From contig NZ_JBBOWX010000001.1 in the NCBI RefSeq assembly GCF_038007285.1, positions 1,753,501-1,817,500 of the forward strand: a stretch of DNA of 64,000 bases. Reading direction: 5' to 3'. Every line of letters starts with the position of its first letter. The stretch's first letter is position 1. The notes beneath the pieces are model-generated. The model searched no databases, was not told where the DNA came from, and worked only from the letters and a program-made list of their open reading frames with translations. Of this stretch, positions 32,816 to 41,673 are shown in pieces. The position numbers and the translations under genes were made by a program. The DNA comes from Sporosarcina sp. FSL K6-3457 (GTDB lineage Bacteria > Bacillota > Bacilli > Bacillales_A > Planococcaceae).

Positions 32816-32939
32816 AAAACGATTACACATATATTGTCAAGGTGAACAGGTGTATATAGCCTAAACCTGTTATATACTTGAATTATAGAAGAGTTAAGCC
32901 AAGGATGTTTAGTGCTCAAATGATTGGAGGAATGCTTTC

Positions 32940-34148
32940 ATGCAAACTATGATTTTTGGAGAACATGAAGAAAATACACTTCGACAGTTTCAAAATTGTT
33001 TAGAAAATGGAAATGTCATAGGTGGCGTACTATGTGCGGATGGACATTACGGATATAGTACGCCAGTAGGCGGAGTTGTTGTATACGATGGACAAATATC
33101 TCCATCGGGCGTCGGTTATGATATTGCCTGTGGAAATAAAGCAGTCAGAACGAATATTAAGTACGAAGAGATTAAAAACATGCTTCCGAGTGTGATGGAT
33201 GAAATTGCGGGGAAAATTTCTTTTGGTATTGGACGAAAAAATAACAAACGGGTAGATCATGAGTTGTTTGATGATCCGGACTGGAATGTTTTTCGTCAAA
33301 TTGGTCAGCAAGAACATGATACGCTAAAAAAGTTGGCCATCGATCAGTTAGGGACTGTCGGCTCTGGTAATCACTATGTCGATCTTCTTGTCGAAGAACA
33401 GACAGGGGATCTATGGATTGCCAACCATTTTGGCAGCAGGGGATTTGGCCATAAGACAGCGAGTGGTTTTTTAAATGTAGTTAATCATCGTGGTTTTTCA
33501 GACCGTGCCCCCGGTGAAACGATGGAGCAAGCGCCAACATTAATTGATTTGGATAGTGAGCTAGGCGATATGTATTATCGCGCGATGACGTTGGCTGGAA
33601 AATATGCGTACGCAGGAAGAGATTATGTCATCGAACAAGTTCTCCATACTCTGCGTGCTAAAGCGCTATTTGAAGTGCATAATCATCATAACTATGCATG
33701 GAAAGAGATGCACCAAGGGAAAGAAACAATCGTTGTTCGGAAGGGAGCAACGCCATCTGCACCGGGTCAGTTAGGTTTTATCGGTGGCAGTATGGGTGAT
33801 ATTTCGGTTATCGTGCAAGGGAAAGATTGTGAAGACAATGAACATGCATTTTACAGCACAGTTCATGGTGCAGGCAGGATTATGAGTCGTACGCAGGCAG
33901 CAGGGAAGATGAATTGGAAAAAGCGTACTCGTTCTGGCGGGGCAATATCCCAGCAGCAGATGGATGATGCAGTGAAAGAATTTGGCGTCATGTTACGCGG
34001 TGGAGGGACGGACGAAAGTCCATTTGTGTACCGAAAACTACAAACTGTACTGGATGCACATAAAGACACGATTGATATTTTACACGTCCTGAAACCAGTG
34101 GGTGTTTGTATGGCTGGTGCAAATGAGCTTGATCCGTATAAAGACTAA
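32940..34148 (+). CDS. rtcB: RtcB family RNA ligase
   Basis: 402 residues of RtcB, which joins 2',3'-cyclic phosphate (or 3'-phosphate) RNA ends to 5'-OH ends with GTP and Mn2+. Motifs: ADGHYGYSTPVGGV, SGVGYDIACGN (metal-binding Cys), TVGSGNHYVDL, ANHFGSRGFGH, VHNHHNYAW, and STVHGAGRIMSR with the guanylylated histidine. The GVGYDIACGNK form is that of one Firmicutes branch. GGAGG lies 8 bases before the ATG. No RtcA or RNA-damage partner is adjacent; a strong terminator follows. Confidence 0.93.
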   Translation: MQTMIFGEHEENTLRQFQNCLENGNVIGGVLCADGHYGYSTPVGGVVVYDGQISPSGVGYDIACGNKAVRTNIKYEEIKNMLPSVMDEIAGKISFGIGRKNNKRVDHELFDDPDWNVFRQIGQQEHDTLKKLAIDQLGTVGSGNHYVDLLVEEQTGDLWIANHFGSRGFGHKTASGFLNVVNHRGFSDRAPGETMEQAPTLIDLDSELGDMYYRAMTLAGKYAYAGRDYVIEQVLHTLRAKALFEVHNHHNYAWKEMHQGKETIVVRKGATPSAPGQLGFIGGSMGDISVIVQGKDCEDNEHAFYSTVHGAGRIMSRTQAAGKMNWKKRTRSGGAISQQQMDDAVKEFGVMLRGGGTDESPFVYRKLQTVLDAHKDTIDILHVLKPVGVCMAGANELDPYKD

Positions 34149-34186
34149 GTGTGATTTTTTTTGAAAGGAATATCAACTGTAAGTCA

Positions 34187-34236
34187 AAACAAGCTTGATG
34201 ACCACTCGATTGAAGGGGTCATCAAGCTTGTTTTCT
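34187..34236. terminator. Bidirectional terminator between rtcB and the epimerase gene
   Basis: A perfect 17-bp stem (AAACAAGCTTGATGACC and complement) followed by a T-rich tract, between two convergent genes. Confidence 0.9.
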
Positions 34237-34273
34237 TTTGTCAGAGGAGCAGAAGTGGTAATTCTCTCTGCTC

Positions 34274-35164
34274 CTAGCTTTTTACTATATCTCGAAGCGC
34301 TTCCTCGATTGTGCTAAACGTAAACTTAAAACCGTGCTTTTCCAATCTTTCTGGAACAACCCAACGACTTTTTAAAATCAACTCTGTTTCGGTCCGCATA
34401 AAGACAGCACCCATTTCAAGCATCCACTTCGGTGACGGGAGGCCTATCTTTCGATCCATCGATTTTCGCAGTTGTGTCATGAATTCCCGATTCGTGATAG
34501 GCAGAGGAGCTGAGCAATTGAATACTCCAGTCAACTGTTTATTGTCCTGAAGGAAAAGTAGAATCCGAAATACATCTTCTACATGAATCCAGCTGAACAT
34601 TTGGTTGCCTGATCCTTGTACCCCGCCGAGCCCGAGACGTACTAGGTTACGGTAGGGCTCCATCACTCCGCCATCTTTACCGAGTACGATGGCTATTCTT
34701 AGGGCGACTTTCCTTGTCTGAGGCAGGTCGAACGTAAATAGGGATTCCTCCCATGCTTTAGCCACATCAACCGAGAAACCAGTTCCAATCTCACCACTCG
34801 CTTCGGTCATGGGCCGATCTTCCGCATGTCGATAAATCGTAGCTGTACTTGAATTAATCCATAAAGAGGGCGGATTTTTACAGGCTACTAATGCCTGTCC
34901 AAGGATGTGAGTCGTCTCTGTTCTAGAATTGAGTATTTCTTTCTTATTCTTCACATTGTAGCGACAGTTGACGGACTTGCCGGCGAGATTGATGAGCATT
35001 TCTGCATCTTCCAACGCCTCTACAATACTTGTTTGATCGGTCCATGAAAGATGTTGTGACTGCCTAGAAATGATAATGACTTCATATCCTAAATTTGTAA
35101 ACTTGTCCTCAAAATATTGACCTATAAAGCCCGTTCCACCAGCAATGACTATCTTCTTTGTCAT
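34274..35164 (-). CDS. TIGR01777 family NAD(P)-dependent epimerase
   Basis: 296 residues. The N-terminal Rossmann motif (KIVIAGGTGFIGQYF), the INLAGKSVNCRY signature that defines the TIGR01777 (YfcH/YfhF) group, the NSSTATIYRHAEDRPMTE segment and the C-terminal DUF1731 part are all present. The protein is an extended short-chain dehydrogenase with unknown substrate; its old name 'cell division inhibitor SulA homologue' is not supported by sequence. ATG 35164 is used; GTG 35173 is an alternative. Monocistronic, convergent with rtcB. Confidence 0.88.
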   Translation of the reverse strand: MTKKIVIAGGTGFIGQYFEDKFTNLGYEVIIISRQSQHLSWTDQTSIVEALEDAEMLINLAGKSVNCRYNVKNKKEILNSRTETTHILGQALVACKNPPSLWINSSTATIYRHAEDRPMTEASGEIGTGFSVDVAKAWEESLFTFDLPQTRKVALRIAIVLGKDGGVMEPYRNLVRLGLGGVQGSGNQMFSWIHVEDVFRILLFLQDNKQLTGVFNCSAPLPITNREFMTQLRKSMDRKIGLPSPKWMLEMGAVFMRTETELILKSRWVVPERLEKHGFKFTFSTIEEALRDIVKS

Positions 35165-35487
35165 ATCATCCACTCGCTTCTTCTTAGTTCTTACAAATAG
35201 GACGACAGTTAACCTACTTATGATGCAAATAATTCCATTATTCTTTTGAAAGTTGGAAAAGCCTTGTTTTTTCAGATAACAAGAAAGTTTGAGTGATTGG
35301 TACGGTTCGCAACAAATGGTTCAATTCGCCGCAATATTCAAAAGTCCACGCTACTTGTCGAACTCATGGCTAGAAAAATGTGTGGGGAATTCTAATTGAT
35401 GAAAGTAAAACATAGTATCCAGAGAGGGATGGTGGACAGATGTACATTGGGGGAATGTAACCAAGCTACAAGGGGGGAGTTGTGTAA

Positions 35488-35586
35488 ATGATCCTAGGGC
35501 CATTATCTAGAACTATATTGGAACGACGAAGTGTTTTAATGATTGCAGGAAGATTAAGTGAAATGAGGTTCTTAAATAGGGTCTAA
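35488..35586 (+). CDS. Possible 32-residue small protein or leader peptide before the ABC operon
   Basis: An ATG at 35488 with an unusually strong ribosome site (AAGGGGGGAG at 35470-35479) opens a 32-codon frame (ILGPLSRTILERRSVLMIAG, then RLSEMRFLNRV) ending 24 bp before the substrate-binding-protein gene. It may be a leader peptide, a real small basic protein, or the tail of a lost gene. The interval 35165-35487 before it contains no other gene I can support. Confidence 0.4.
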   Translation: MILGPLSRTILERRSVLMIAGRLSEMRFLNRV

Positions 35587-35610
35587 CTATACGAATAGTT
35601 GAGGGGGATT

Positions 35611-36933
35611 ATGATGAAGAAAAAATGGAATTGTTTTCAAAAACTCTGTTTCTCGCTAGTAGCATTGATAGGGGTAAGTGCTGTTCTCGCCGCCTGTAGT
35701 GGTGGTCCCAAAAAAGATGAAGTGACTACCGGAGAACAGCCATCGGGGAATGAGCCTCAAACAATCAGATTGGTTGCTGCCAATCACCCATGGACTGAGG
35801 CAATTATGCCACTACTACCAGATTTTGAAAAGGAAACAGGCATTACGGTGAAAGTAGACAGCTATTTCGAAGATCAGCTTTCCCAAAAGACCTCTGTTGA
35901 GTTTGCTGCAAACGCAAAGAGTATCGACGTCGTCCTGTTCCGCCCGCTTCAAGACGGGAAACAGTTTGAGAAAAACGGATATTTTGCCTCTTTGAATGAA
36001 TATGTTTCACAACAAGGAAATTCTACGGATGATTTTGTTCCGTCCGCTCTTGGCAGTGTGAAAAACGGGGATAATCTGTACGGGCTTCCAGTTGTAACAG
36101 AATCAACGGTTTTATACTACCGTAAAGATATTCTAGAAAAGGCGGGTCTTCAACCACCGAAGACGTTGGATGAACTGAAAGAACAGGCGGAGAAATTGAG
36201 TGATCCTCAAAATGGATTATATGGGTTTGTCGCACGTGGGAAACGTTCTCCAGCGGTTACTCAGTTTTCAAGTTTCCTTTACAGCCATGGCGCTGATTTC
36301 ATGAAGGATGGACAAGCGACTTTGAATACACCTGAAGCGATTCAAGCTTTTGAATATTACGGTGGGCTGTTAAAAGATTATGGTCCTCCTGGAACATTGA
36401 ACATGAGCTGGCCAGAAGCGATGGCTGTCTTTACGCAAGGAAAAGCAGTTTTCTATACAGATGCATCTGCTCTTTATACGAACGCAACGGATCCTTCGAA
36501 GTCAGGAGTAGCCGATCAAGTTGGTTTTGCCCCGTTCCCAGCTGGCCCCGGTGGAAATAAAGTGGCAGCCCCTCCGGCTTGGGCTATCGCTATTGGTGCC
36601 AACTCTGAAAAGAAAGATGCTGCATGGCAGTTCGTGAAATGGGTTACGAGTAAAGAAGTTGTGTTGAATCTTCAGGCTGATGGAATCACAGGAGCTTTGA
36701 CATCGGTTTGGGAAATGCCGGAAGGTGTTGCTCATTTTCCGGAAGACCTGACAGAAGCGATCGTTGAAAACAATAAGCACGGGGTGCCGTACGATCGTCC
36801 TGCCATCATTAATGTAGGAGAAGCACGCGATGCGATTGGTGATGTGATCAATGCTGCGATTGAAGGTAAAGATGTAAAAGCTGCTGCAGAGAAGTCTAAT
36901 GCGACGTTCCAAGCCATTTTAGACAAAGAATAA
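35611..36933 (+). CDS. Sugar ABC transporter substrate-binding lipoprotein
   Basis: A lipoprotein signal peptide with lipobox LAAC (VLAACSGG) is followed by a type 1 extracellular solute-binding fold (HPWTEAIMPLLPDFEKETGI, GLPVVTESTVLYYRKDILEKAG, MSWPEAMAVFTQGKAVFY). It would capture a carbohydrate or polyol and deliver it to the two permeases downstream. Length (440 residues) is normal for the CUT1 family. ATG 35611 follows GAGGGGGA. An imperfect hairpin between this gene and the permeases (36940-37010) may keep the binding protein in excess, as is frequent in such operons. Confidence 0.9.
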   Translation: MMKKKWNCFQKLCFSLVALIGVSAVLAACSGGPKKDEVTTGEQPSGNEPQTIRLVAANHPWTEAIMPLLPDFEKETGITVKVDSYFEDQLSQKTSVEFAANAKSIDVVLFRPLQDGKQFEKNGYFASLNEYVSQQGNSTDDFVPSALGSVKNGDNLYGLPVVTESTVLYYRKDILEKAGLQPPKTLDELKEQAEKLSDPQNGLYGFVARGKRSPAVTQFSSFLYSHGADFMKDGQATLNTPEAIQAFEYYGGLLKDYGPPGTLNMSWPEAMAVFTQGKAVFYTDASALYTNATDPSKSGVADQVGFAPFPAGPGGNKVAAPPAWAIAIGANSEKKDAAWQFVKWVTSKEVVLNLQADGITGALTSVWEMPEGVAHFPEDLTEAIVENNKHGVPYDRPAIINVGEARDAIGDVINAAIEGKDVKAAAEKSNATFQAILDKE

Positions 36934-37047
36934 TAGCAACAGGGATGATGATTTTCGATTGGCAAAGGGTGTTTTCTTTGCTGACAATTGAAAGTCATCC
37001 TCCTCTTTTTATCTATCACATAGACTTTCGAAGAAGGGGGAAGTTAA

Positions 37048-37926
37048 ATGTTGTACTGGATTGACAAGAATGTGAAATGGATTTACCCTTTGCCAGCAGT
37101 TTTATTTGTTGGCTTGATGATGATTTTTCCGATAGGCTACACGTTTTGGCTAAGTTTCCATGAGTGGAGCATGTCGAATATTACGCCTCCTTTATGGGTC
37201 ACCCTCGATAATTATATGTCTCTCTTTAAAGACGAGCTGTTTCGTGAGTCGCTTTGGATTACATTTTATTTTACTGTTGTTGCCGTCGGGGTGCAGACGG
37301 TGCTCGGGATTCTCCTTGCCCTATTGATGAACAAACATATTATCGGTAAGGGACTTGTCAAGACACTTTTTCTTCTCCCGATGATTGCAACGCCAGTAGC
37401 TGTTGGCTTAGTTTGGGTCTTGATCTACGAACCTAATGTTGGCGTTGCGAACATCTTTTTGCAGGCACTTGGTTTGCCGGTACAGGAATGGCTTGCATCC
37501 CCTGACCTTGTAATCCCATCCCTGATTTTGATTGATGTATGGGAATGGACGCCAATGATTGCCCTCATCGTCCTTGCAGGATTAGTTTCCTTGCCTAAAG
37601 ACCCTTATGAAGCAGCCATTGTGGATGGGGCAAGCGGTTTGCAGATTTTTTGGAACATCACCCTGCCGCTTTTGAAGCCGGCCATTTACTCAGCTGTACT
37701 GCTTCGTTTGATTGATGCATTGAAAACCTTTGATATTATCTACGCAACGACCCAAGGAGGGCCAGGTACCTCATCACAGACTCTGAATATTTACGGGTAT
37801 GTGTTAGGCTTTCAATATTTCCAAATCGGGAAGGCATCAGCCTTATTGATGGTGTTTTTTGCGATTGTTCTCTCTCTTAGTATTCTGGTAATCTCCTTAC
37901 GTAAAAAGGCAGGTGCTTCTCTATGA
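37048..37926 (+). CDS. Sugar ABC transporter permease (MalF type)
   Basis: 292 residues with six predicted transmembrane helices and the EAA loop (YEAAIVDGASGLQIFWNITLPLL) that contacts the ATPase. It is the first of the CUT1 permease pair and overlaps the second by 4 bp. GAAGGGGGAAG precedes the ATG at 37048. No ATP-binding gene is in the operon; a shared MsmX-type ATPase encoded elsewhere is the likely energiser. Confidence 0.92.
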   Translation: MLYWIDKNVKWIYPLPAVLFVGLMMIFPIGYTFWLSFHEWSMSNITPPLWVTLDNYMSLFKDELFRESLWITFYFTVVAVGVQTVLGILLALLMNKHIIGKGLVKTLFLLPMIATPVAVGLVWVLIYEPNVGVANIFLQALGLPVQEWLASPDLVIPSLILIDVWEWTPMIALIVLAGLVSLPKDPYEAAIVDGASGLQIFWNITLPLLKPAIYSAVLLRLIDALKTFDIIYATTQGGPGTSSQTLNIYGYVLGFQYFQIGKASALLMVFFAIVLSLSILVISLRKKAGASL

Positions 37927-38747
37927 GTAAACGGAAGAAAATCACGGTGAAATCGATTTCTACAAATATATTAGTTTATTTCATTCTAATTCTTTTCATT
38001 TTGCCTTTTCTTTGGATGATTTTGGCTTCATTTAAGACCCAACAACAGATTTTGGATACGTCCAATCTCTTTGGTTTTACGCCAAACTTTGATAACTATA
38101 TAAGCGTATTTACCAAATATGCGTTCATGGATTTCATCGTTAACTCGTTTCTGATAGCAGTTGCATCCACCTTTTTAGGCCTGATACTTGGACTACCGGC
38201 CGCTTATGCCATTGCAAAATATAAACAAAATGGATTGGGCTTGTTGATTCTGATTGCTCGAATTGTTCCAGGAATTTCGTTCTTGATTCCTTGGTTTATC
38301 ATCTTTTCAAGGCTAGAGCTCATCGATACATATACAGCGCTGACGCTTAGTCATACGCTCGTAACGATGCCATTCATCATTTGGGTAATGATTCCTTTCT
38401 TCGAAAGTATGCCAGGGGAATTGGAAGAATCAGCGAGAATCGACGGTTGTACGACTACGGGCGCCTTTCTCCGAGTAATTTTACCCATTTCTGGTCCTGG
38501 AATGATCACATCCTCTATTCTGGCCTTTATTTTTTCGTGGAACAATTTTATGTTCTCGCTAATTCTTGCGGGAGAAAAAACCAAAACGCTGCCAATTGCA
38601 GTATTTAACTTCCTTTCCTATTCTGAAATTAACTGGGGAGGCTTAATGGCTGCATCTGTCATCATTACATTACCCGTGCTCGTCATTGCACTAATCATGC
38701 AGCGCTTCATTATCGCAGGTTTGACTGGTGGAGCGGTAAAAGGGTGA
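37923..38747 (+). CDS. Sugar ABC transporter permease (MalG type)
   Basis: 274 residues, six transmembrane helices and the EAA loop EESARIDGCTTTGAFLRVILPI. Its ATG overlaps the stop of the preceding permease (ATGA). The C-terminus (QRFIIAGLTGGAVKG) is the usual one for MalG-type subunits. A very strong terminator follows, closing the three-gene unit. Confidence 0.92.
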   Translation: MSKRKKITVKSISTNILVYFILILFILPFLWMILASFKTQQQILDTSNLFGFTPNFDNYISVFTKYAFMDFIVNSFLIAVASTFLGLILGLPAAYAIAKYKQNGLGLLILIARIVPGISFLIPWFIIFSRLELIDTYTALTLSHTLVTMPFIIWVMIPFFESMPGELEESARIDGCTTTGAFLRVILPISGPGMITSSILAFIFSWNNFMFSLILAGEKTKTLPIAVFNFLSYSEINWGGLMAASVIITLPVLVIALIMQRFIIAGLTGGAVKG

Positions 38748-38848
38748 GAAGGGGCTAGCCTCCTCTTTTAAGGATTCAAAGCTGATCTACATTGACGAGC
38801 GTATTTGTAGTTAAACTCTAACGGATTAGGACGCTAATGAAGAAAGAG

Positions 38849-38895
38849 AAAAGCGACAATTTGTTCGATTTTGAACAAATTGTCGCTTTTTTGAA
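38849..38895 (+). terminator. Terminator of the sugar ABC operon
   Basis: An 18-bp perfect stem (AAAAGCGACAATTTGTTC and complement) followed by a T run. Confidence 0.92.
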
Positions 38896-39138
38896 TGTAG
38901 ACACATTGAGATATTTAAAAATATAAGTTTATCAGTGAGCTCTTTTTAATCGATTTTTTTGCCTACCAATCTTAAGCTGTGCAGATGTAAGCAATCGTTA
39001 GCCGTGCTCGTAGTGACACAAAATCTCGGTCTAAAAAATGAACTCATAGTAAAGTTATATACAATTTATTTTATTGATGTATCCTTTATTAAATTATTTA
39101 GTGAAGAACGGATAACTTAACAGAAAATTAAAATTGTC

Positions 39139-39168
39139 TTGACTATTTATAATATTAGGTTTTATAAT
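39139..39168 (+). promoter_or_regulatory. Promoter of the frl operon
   Basis: TTGACT at 39139-39144, 18-bp spacer, TATAAT at 39163-39168. The transcription start would fall at or just before the palindrome at 39179, so bound repressor would block it. Confidence 0.75.
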
Positions 39169-39178
39169 AATAATCAAT

Positions 39179-39198
39179 ATAACGTCATATGACGTTAT
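39179..39198. promoter_or_regulatory. Palindromic operator, probable FrlR binding site
   Basis: A perfect 20-bp palindrome, ATAACGTCATATGACGTTAT, immediately downstream of the -10 box. GntR/UTRA repressors of the HutC branch bind such palindromes, and the only regulator gene in the operon is frlR (44371-45114). Binding by FrlR is inferred. Confidence 0.7.
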
Positions 39199-39217
39199 TA
39201 AAAATGGAGGTGTTGAT

Positions 39218-40261
39218 TTGAAACAAGAACAGGGGATTTCAGTCGAAGAAGCAGAAAGTATTAGAATTAGCCAAAGGGGTGTGGATATGAAACAAGAACA
39301 TGCAACTCAAATCCAGAATGTTGTGAAGGCGGTAAAGGAGAAAAATATTCAAAATGTATTTTTGGTAGCATGTGGTGGGTCAATGGCGTCATTATCACTC
39401 GGAGAATATTTTTTAAGTAAGGAAAGTGAAGTACCAAGTTTTGTTTATACTTCAAATGAATTCATCCATCGCAATCCTAAATTGCTTGGAAAAGATAGTT
39501 TAGTAATCCTGAGATCTCATTCAGGTACAACACCTGAAACAGTCGAAGCAGCAAATTTTGCAACAAAAAAAGGTGCACTCACGGTGGCCATTTCCATGGA
39601 AACTGAATCACCTCTTTGCAAAGCTTCAGAGTATATTGTTCACTACAATTACAAAGATGGATCAGATGCCATTGATGGTGAGGCAGGAATGTTTTACACA
39701 TTAATTTTCGAAATCTTAAATGTTCTATCGCCTAATGAAAAATATTCTCGTGTTGTCAAACAATTACCGAAATTGGGGACATTGATTGAGAAAAATATAG
39801 AACTATTTTCAGAGGCTGCTAATGAATTTGGTAAAAAGTATAAAAGAGAAAGCATTATTTACACGATGGCAAGTGGAGCCTATATCCACCATGCGTATTC
39901 ATTCACGAGTTGTCTATTAATGGAAATGCTGTGGATTCACTCGAATGCGATCCACTCTGGAGAGTATTTCCATGGACCTTTCGAAATAACAGATTTCGAT
40001 GTCCCGTTTCTCGTGATTAAAGGAGAAGGAGCGAGTCGTCCGTTAGATGAACGTGCTTTAGATTTTGTAACTAAATTTAGCGAAAAAGTAGAAGTTGTCG
40101 ATGTTGAAATGTTCAATTACGATGGAATTGATGAAGATTTGCGTGAATATTTTGGTCCTGCATTAACGAGCTTTGTTTTGAGACTATATGCAGACGGATT
40201 AGCAGAACATACGGGCCACCCATTATCGGTAAGAAGATATATGTGGAAAATGGAGTACTAA
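39218..40261 (+). CDS. frlB: Fructoselysine-6-phosphate deglycase-like SIS protein
   Basis: A sugar isomerase (SIS) fold protein that splits fructosamine 6-phosphates into glucose 6-phosphate and the amine (amino acid). The sequence follows B. subtilis FrlB: VFLVACGGSMASLSLGEYF, SNEFIHRNP, SHSGTTPETVEAANFA, ESIIYTMASGA, WIHSNAIHSGEYFHGPFEI and the end SVRRYMWKMEY. The TTG at 39218 has GGAGGTG 6 bases upstream; an ATG at 39287 with GGGGTG is an alternative that gives a length closer to FrlB (324). First gene of the frl operon. Confidence 0.88.
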   Translation: MKQEQGISVEEAESIRISQRGVDMKQEHATQIQNVVKAVKEKNIQNVFLVACGGSMASLSLGEYFLSKESEVPSFVYTSNEFIHRNPKLLGKDSLVILRSHSGTTPETVEAANFATKKGALTVAISMETESPLCKASEYIVHYNYKDGSDAIDGEAGMFYTLIFEILNVLSPNEKYSRVVKQLPKLGTLIEKNIELFSEAANEFGKKYKRESIIYTMASGAYIHHAYSFTSCLLMEMLWIHSNAIHSGEYFHGPFEITDFDVPFLVIKGEGASRPLDERALDFVTKFSEKVEVVDVEMFNYDGIDEDLREYFGPALTSFVLRLYADGLAEHTGHPLSVRRYMWKMEY

Positions 40262-40324
40262 GCGTTTAGATCAACCTAGTGTCAACGTTATTATGCATTA
40301 TCAAAAGAAAAGGAGGGTTTTTCA

Positions 40325-41602
40325 ATGAAAAAAGTGCTAGGTCTTCCAATTATATTACTTCTATTCATCACGATACTAACCGCCTGTAATGCAGACAAAG
40401 AGAACGAAAGTGCAAATGGTGAAGAAACTGTCGAAATCGACTTTTTCCACAGATGGCCAAACGAACCAAGAAAATCTTTCTATGATGAGAAAATAAAACA
40501 GTTTATGGATGAAAATCCTAATGTTAAAATTAATGTTGACTCAGTTCTAAATGATTCATACAAAGAAAAGATTAAAGTGCTAGTATCAAGTGATAAATTA
40601 CCAGATATTTTTACGGCATGGTCAGATTCTTTTGCAGAGAATCTAGTTTCTTCAGAGAAGATTATGTCACTGAACGAGGTCATTAGTAGTGATGCAGACT
40701 GGTCTTCAAAAATAATTGACTCCCAGTACGGTGGTTTTACGTTTGATGAGGAAACCTATGGAATACCGTTTACAGTGGATGGAAAAGCATTTTTCTATAA
40801 TAAAGCAATTTTTGAAGAAAATAATATTGCTGTACCTAGCACTTACGATGAGTTCATTGAAGCATTAGATAGGCTGCAGGAAGCTGGCTATAAGGAACCT
40901 TTAGTAGAAGGGTTAACGAATACTTGGGCAATATCACATTACTTAGGTTCTATTTTCGATAGAGTGGTCGATCCATCTGTATTGGAGAAAGATTATAACC
41001 AAAATACCAGTGAGTTTACAGATGCCGGGTATGTTACTGGACTTGAAATATTTCAAGAATTGACTTCGTATATGGGAGATGTATCGACTGCGATTGATCA
41101 TGAGGCGGCTCGTAACATGTTTGGAAATGGCGAAGTGCCAGTCTTGTATATGCAATTCGCGGAAATTAAGATGGTGGAAGATATCGGGGACGTAGAAATA
41201 GGGTTCTTCAATTTCCCAGAAGTTTCAAACGGGAAAGGCAATCAAACTTCATTAACCGGGGCTCCAGAGGGCTGGATGTTAAGTAAAACTGCACCTAAAG
41301 AAGCCATAGAATTCTTGAAGTTCTTGACTTCTGAAGAAACCGCTTTTGAATTTACAAAAACGGATGGTCAACTAAATGCTATTAAAGGTGCGGTCACCTC
41401 AGAAAATGTTAATGCTAATAGTCTGGAGGCGTACGATTTAATAATGGAAGCGTCTTCAACCGCACCATGGTTTGATAATGCGGTCAATATCAATATTGCA
41501 GACATCTTTATGCGTGGTGGTCAGGAGTTAGCCACAGGGCAAACCACTCCAGAAGATATACTAAAAGCTGTCCAGCAAGAAGCGGAAAAACTTAAAAAGT
41601 AG
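40325..41602 (+). CDS. frlO: Fructosamine ABC transporter substrate-binding lipoprotein
   Basis: 425 residues: lipoprotein signal with lipobox LTAC (ILTACNADKENES) and a type 1 solute-binding fold (IDFFHRWPNEPRKSFYDEKIKQF, GIPFTVDGKAFFYNKAIFEENNI). Gene order (frlB-O-N-M-D-R) identifies it as the binding component for fructosamines (sugar-amino-acid adducts). AAGGAGG precedes the ATG. A hairpin after the stop probably stabilises this part of the message. Confidence 0.85.
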   Translation: MKKVLGLPIILLLFITILTACNADKENESANGEETVEIDFFHRWPNEPRKSFYDEKIKQFMDENPNVKINVDSVLNDSYKEKIKVLVSSDKLPDIFTAWSDSFAENLVSSEKIMSLNEVISSDADWSSKIIDSQYGGFTFDEETYGIPFTVDGKAFFYNKAIFEENNIAVPSTYDEFIEALDRLQEAGYKEPLVEGLTNTWAISHYLGSIFDRVVDPSVLEKDYNQNTSEFTDAGYVTGLEIFQELTSYMGDVSTAIDHEAARNMFGNGEVPVLYMQFAEIKMVEDIGDVEIGFFNFPEVSNGKGNQTSLTGAPEGWMLSKTAPKEAIEFLKFLTSEETAFEFTKTDGQLNAIKGAVTSENVNANSLEAYDLIMEASSTAPWFDNAVNINIADIFMRGGQELATGQTTPEDILKAVQQEAEKLKK

Positions 41603-41618
41603 CACTAAAGGGTTATAG

Positions 41619-41649
41619 AAGCCCTAATGTTCAGTGAATATTAGGGCTT
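41619..41649 (+). terminator. Intra-operon hairpin after frlO
   Basis: AAGCCCTAAT pairs with ATTAGGGCTT; there is no T run, so partial termination or mRNA stabilisation of the binding-protein message is more likely than full termination. Confidence 0.6.
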
Positions 41650-41673
41650 ATCTATATGAGAGAAGGTGTATGT

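Noticed and set aside
34274..35164. SulA-type cell division inhibitor
   Set aside because: The name comes from old annotation of TIGR01777 proteins; the sequence is a nucleotide-sugar-epimerase-like dehydrogenase.
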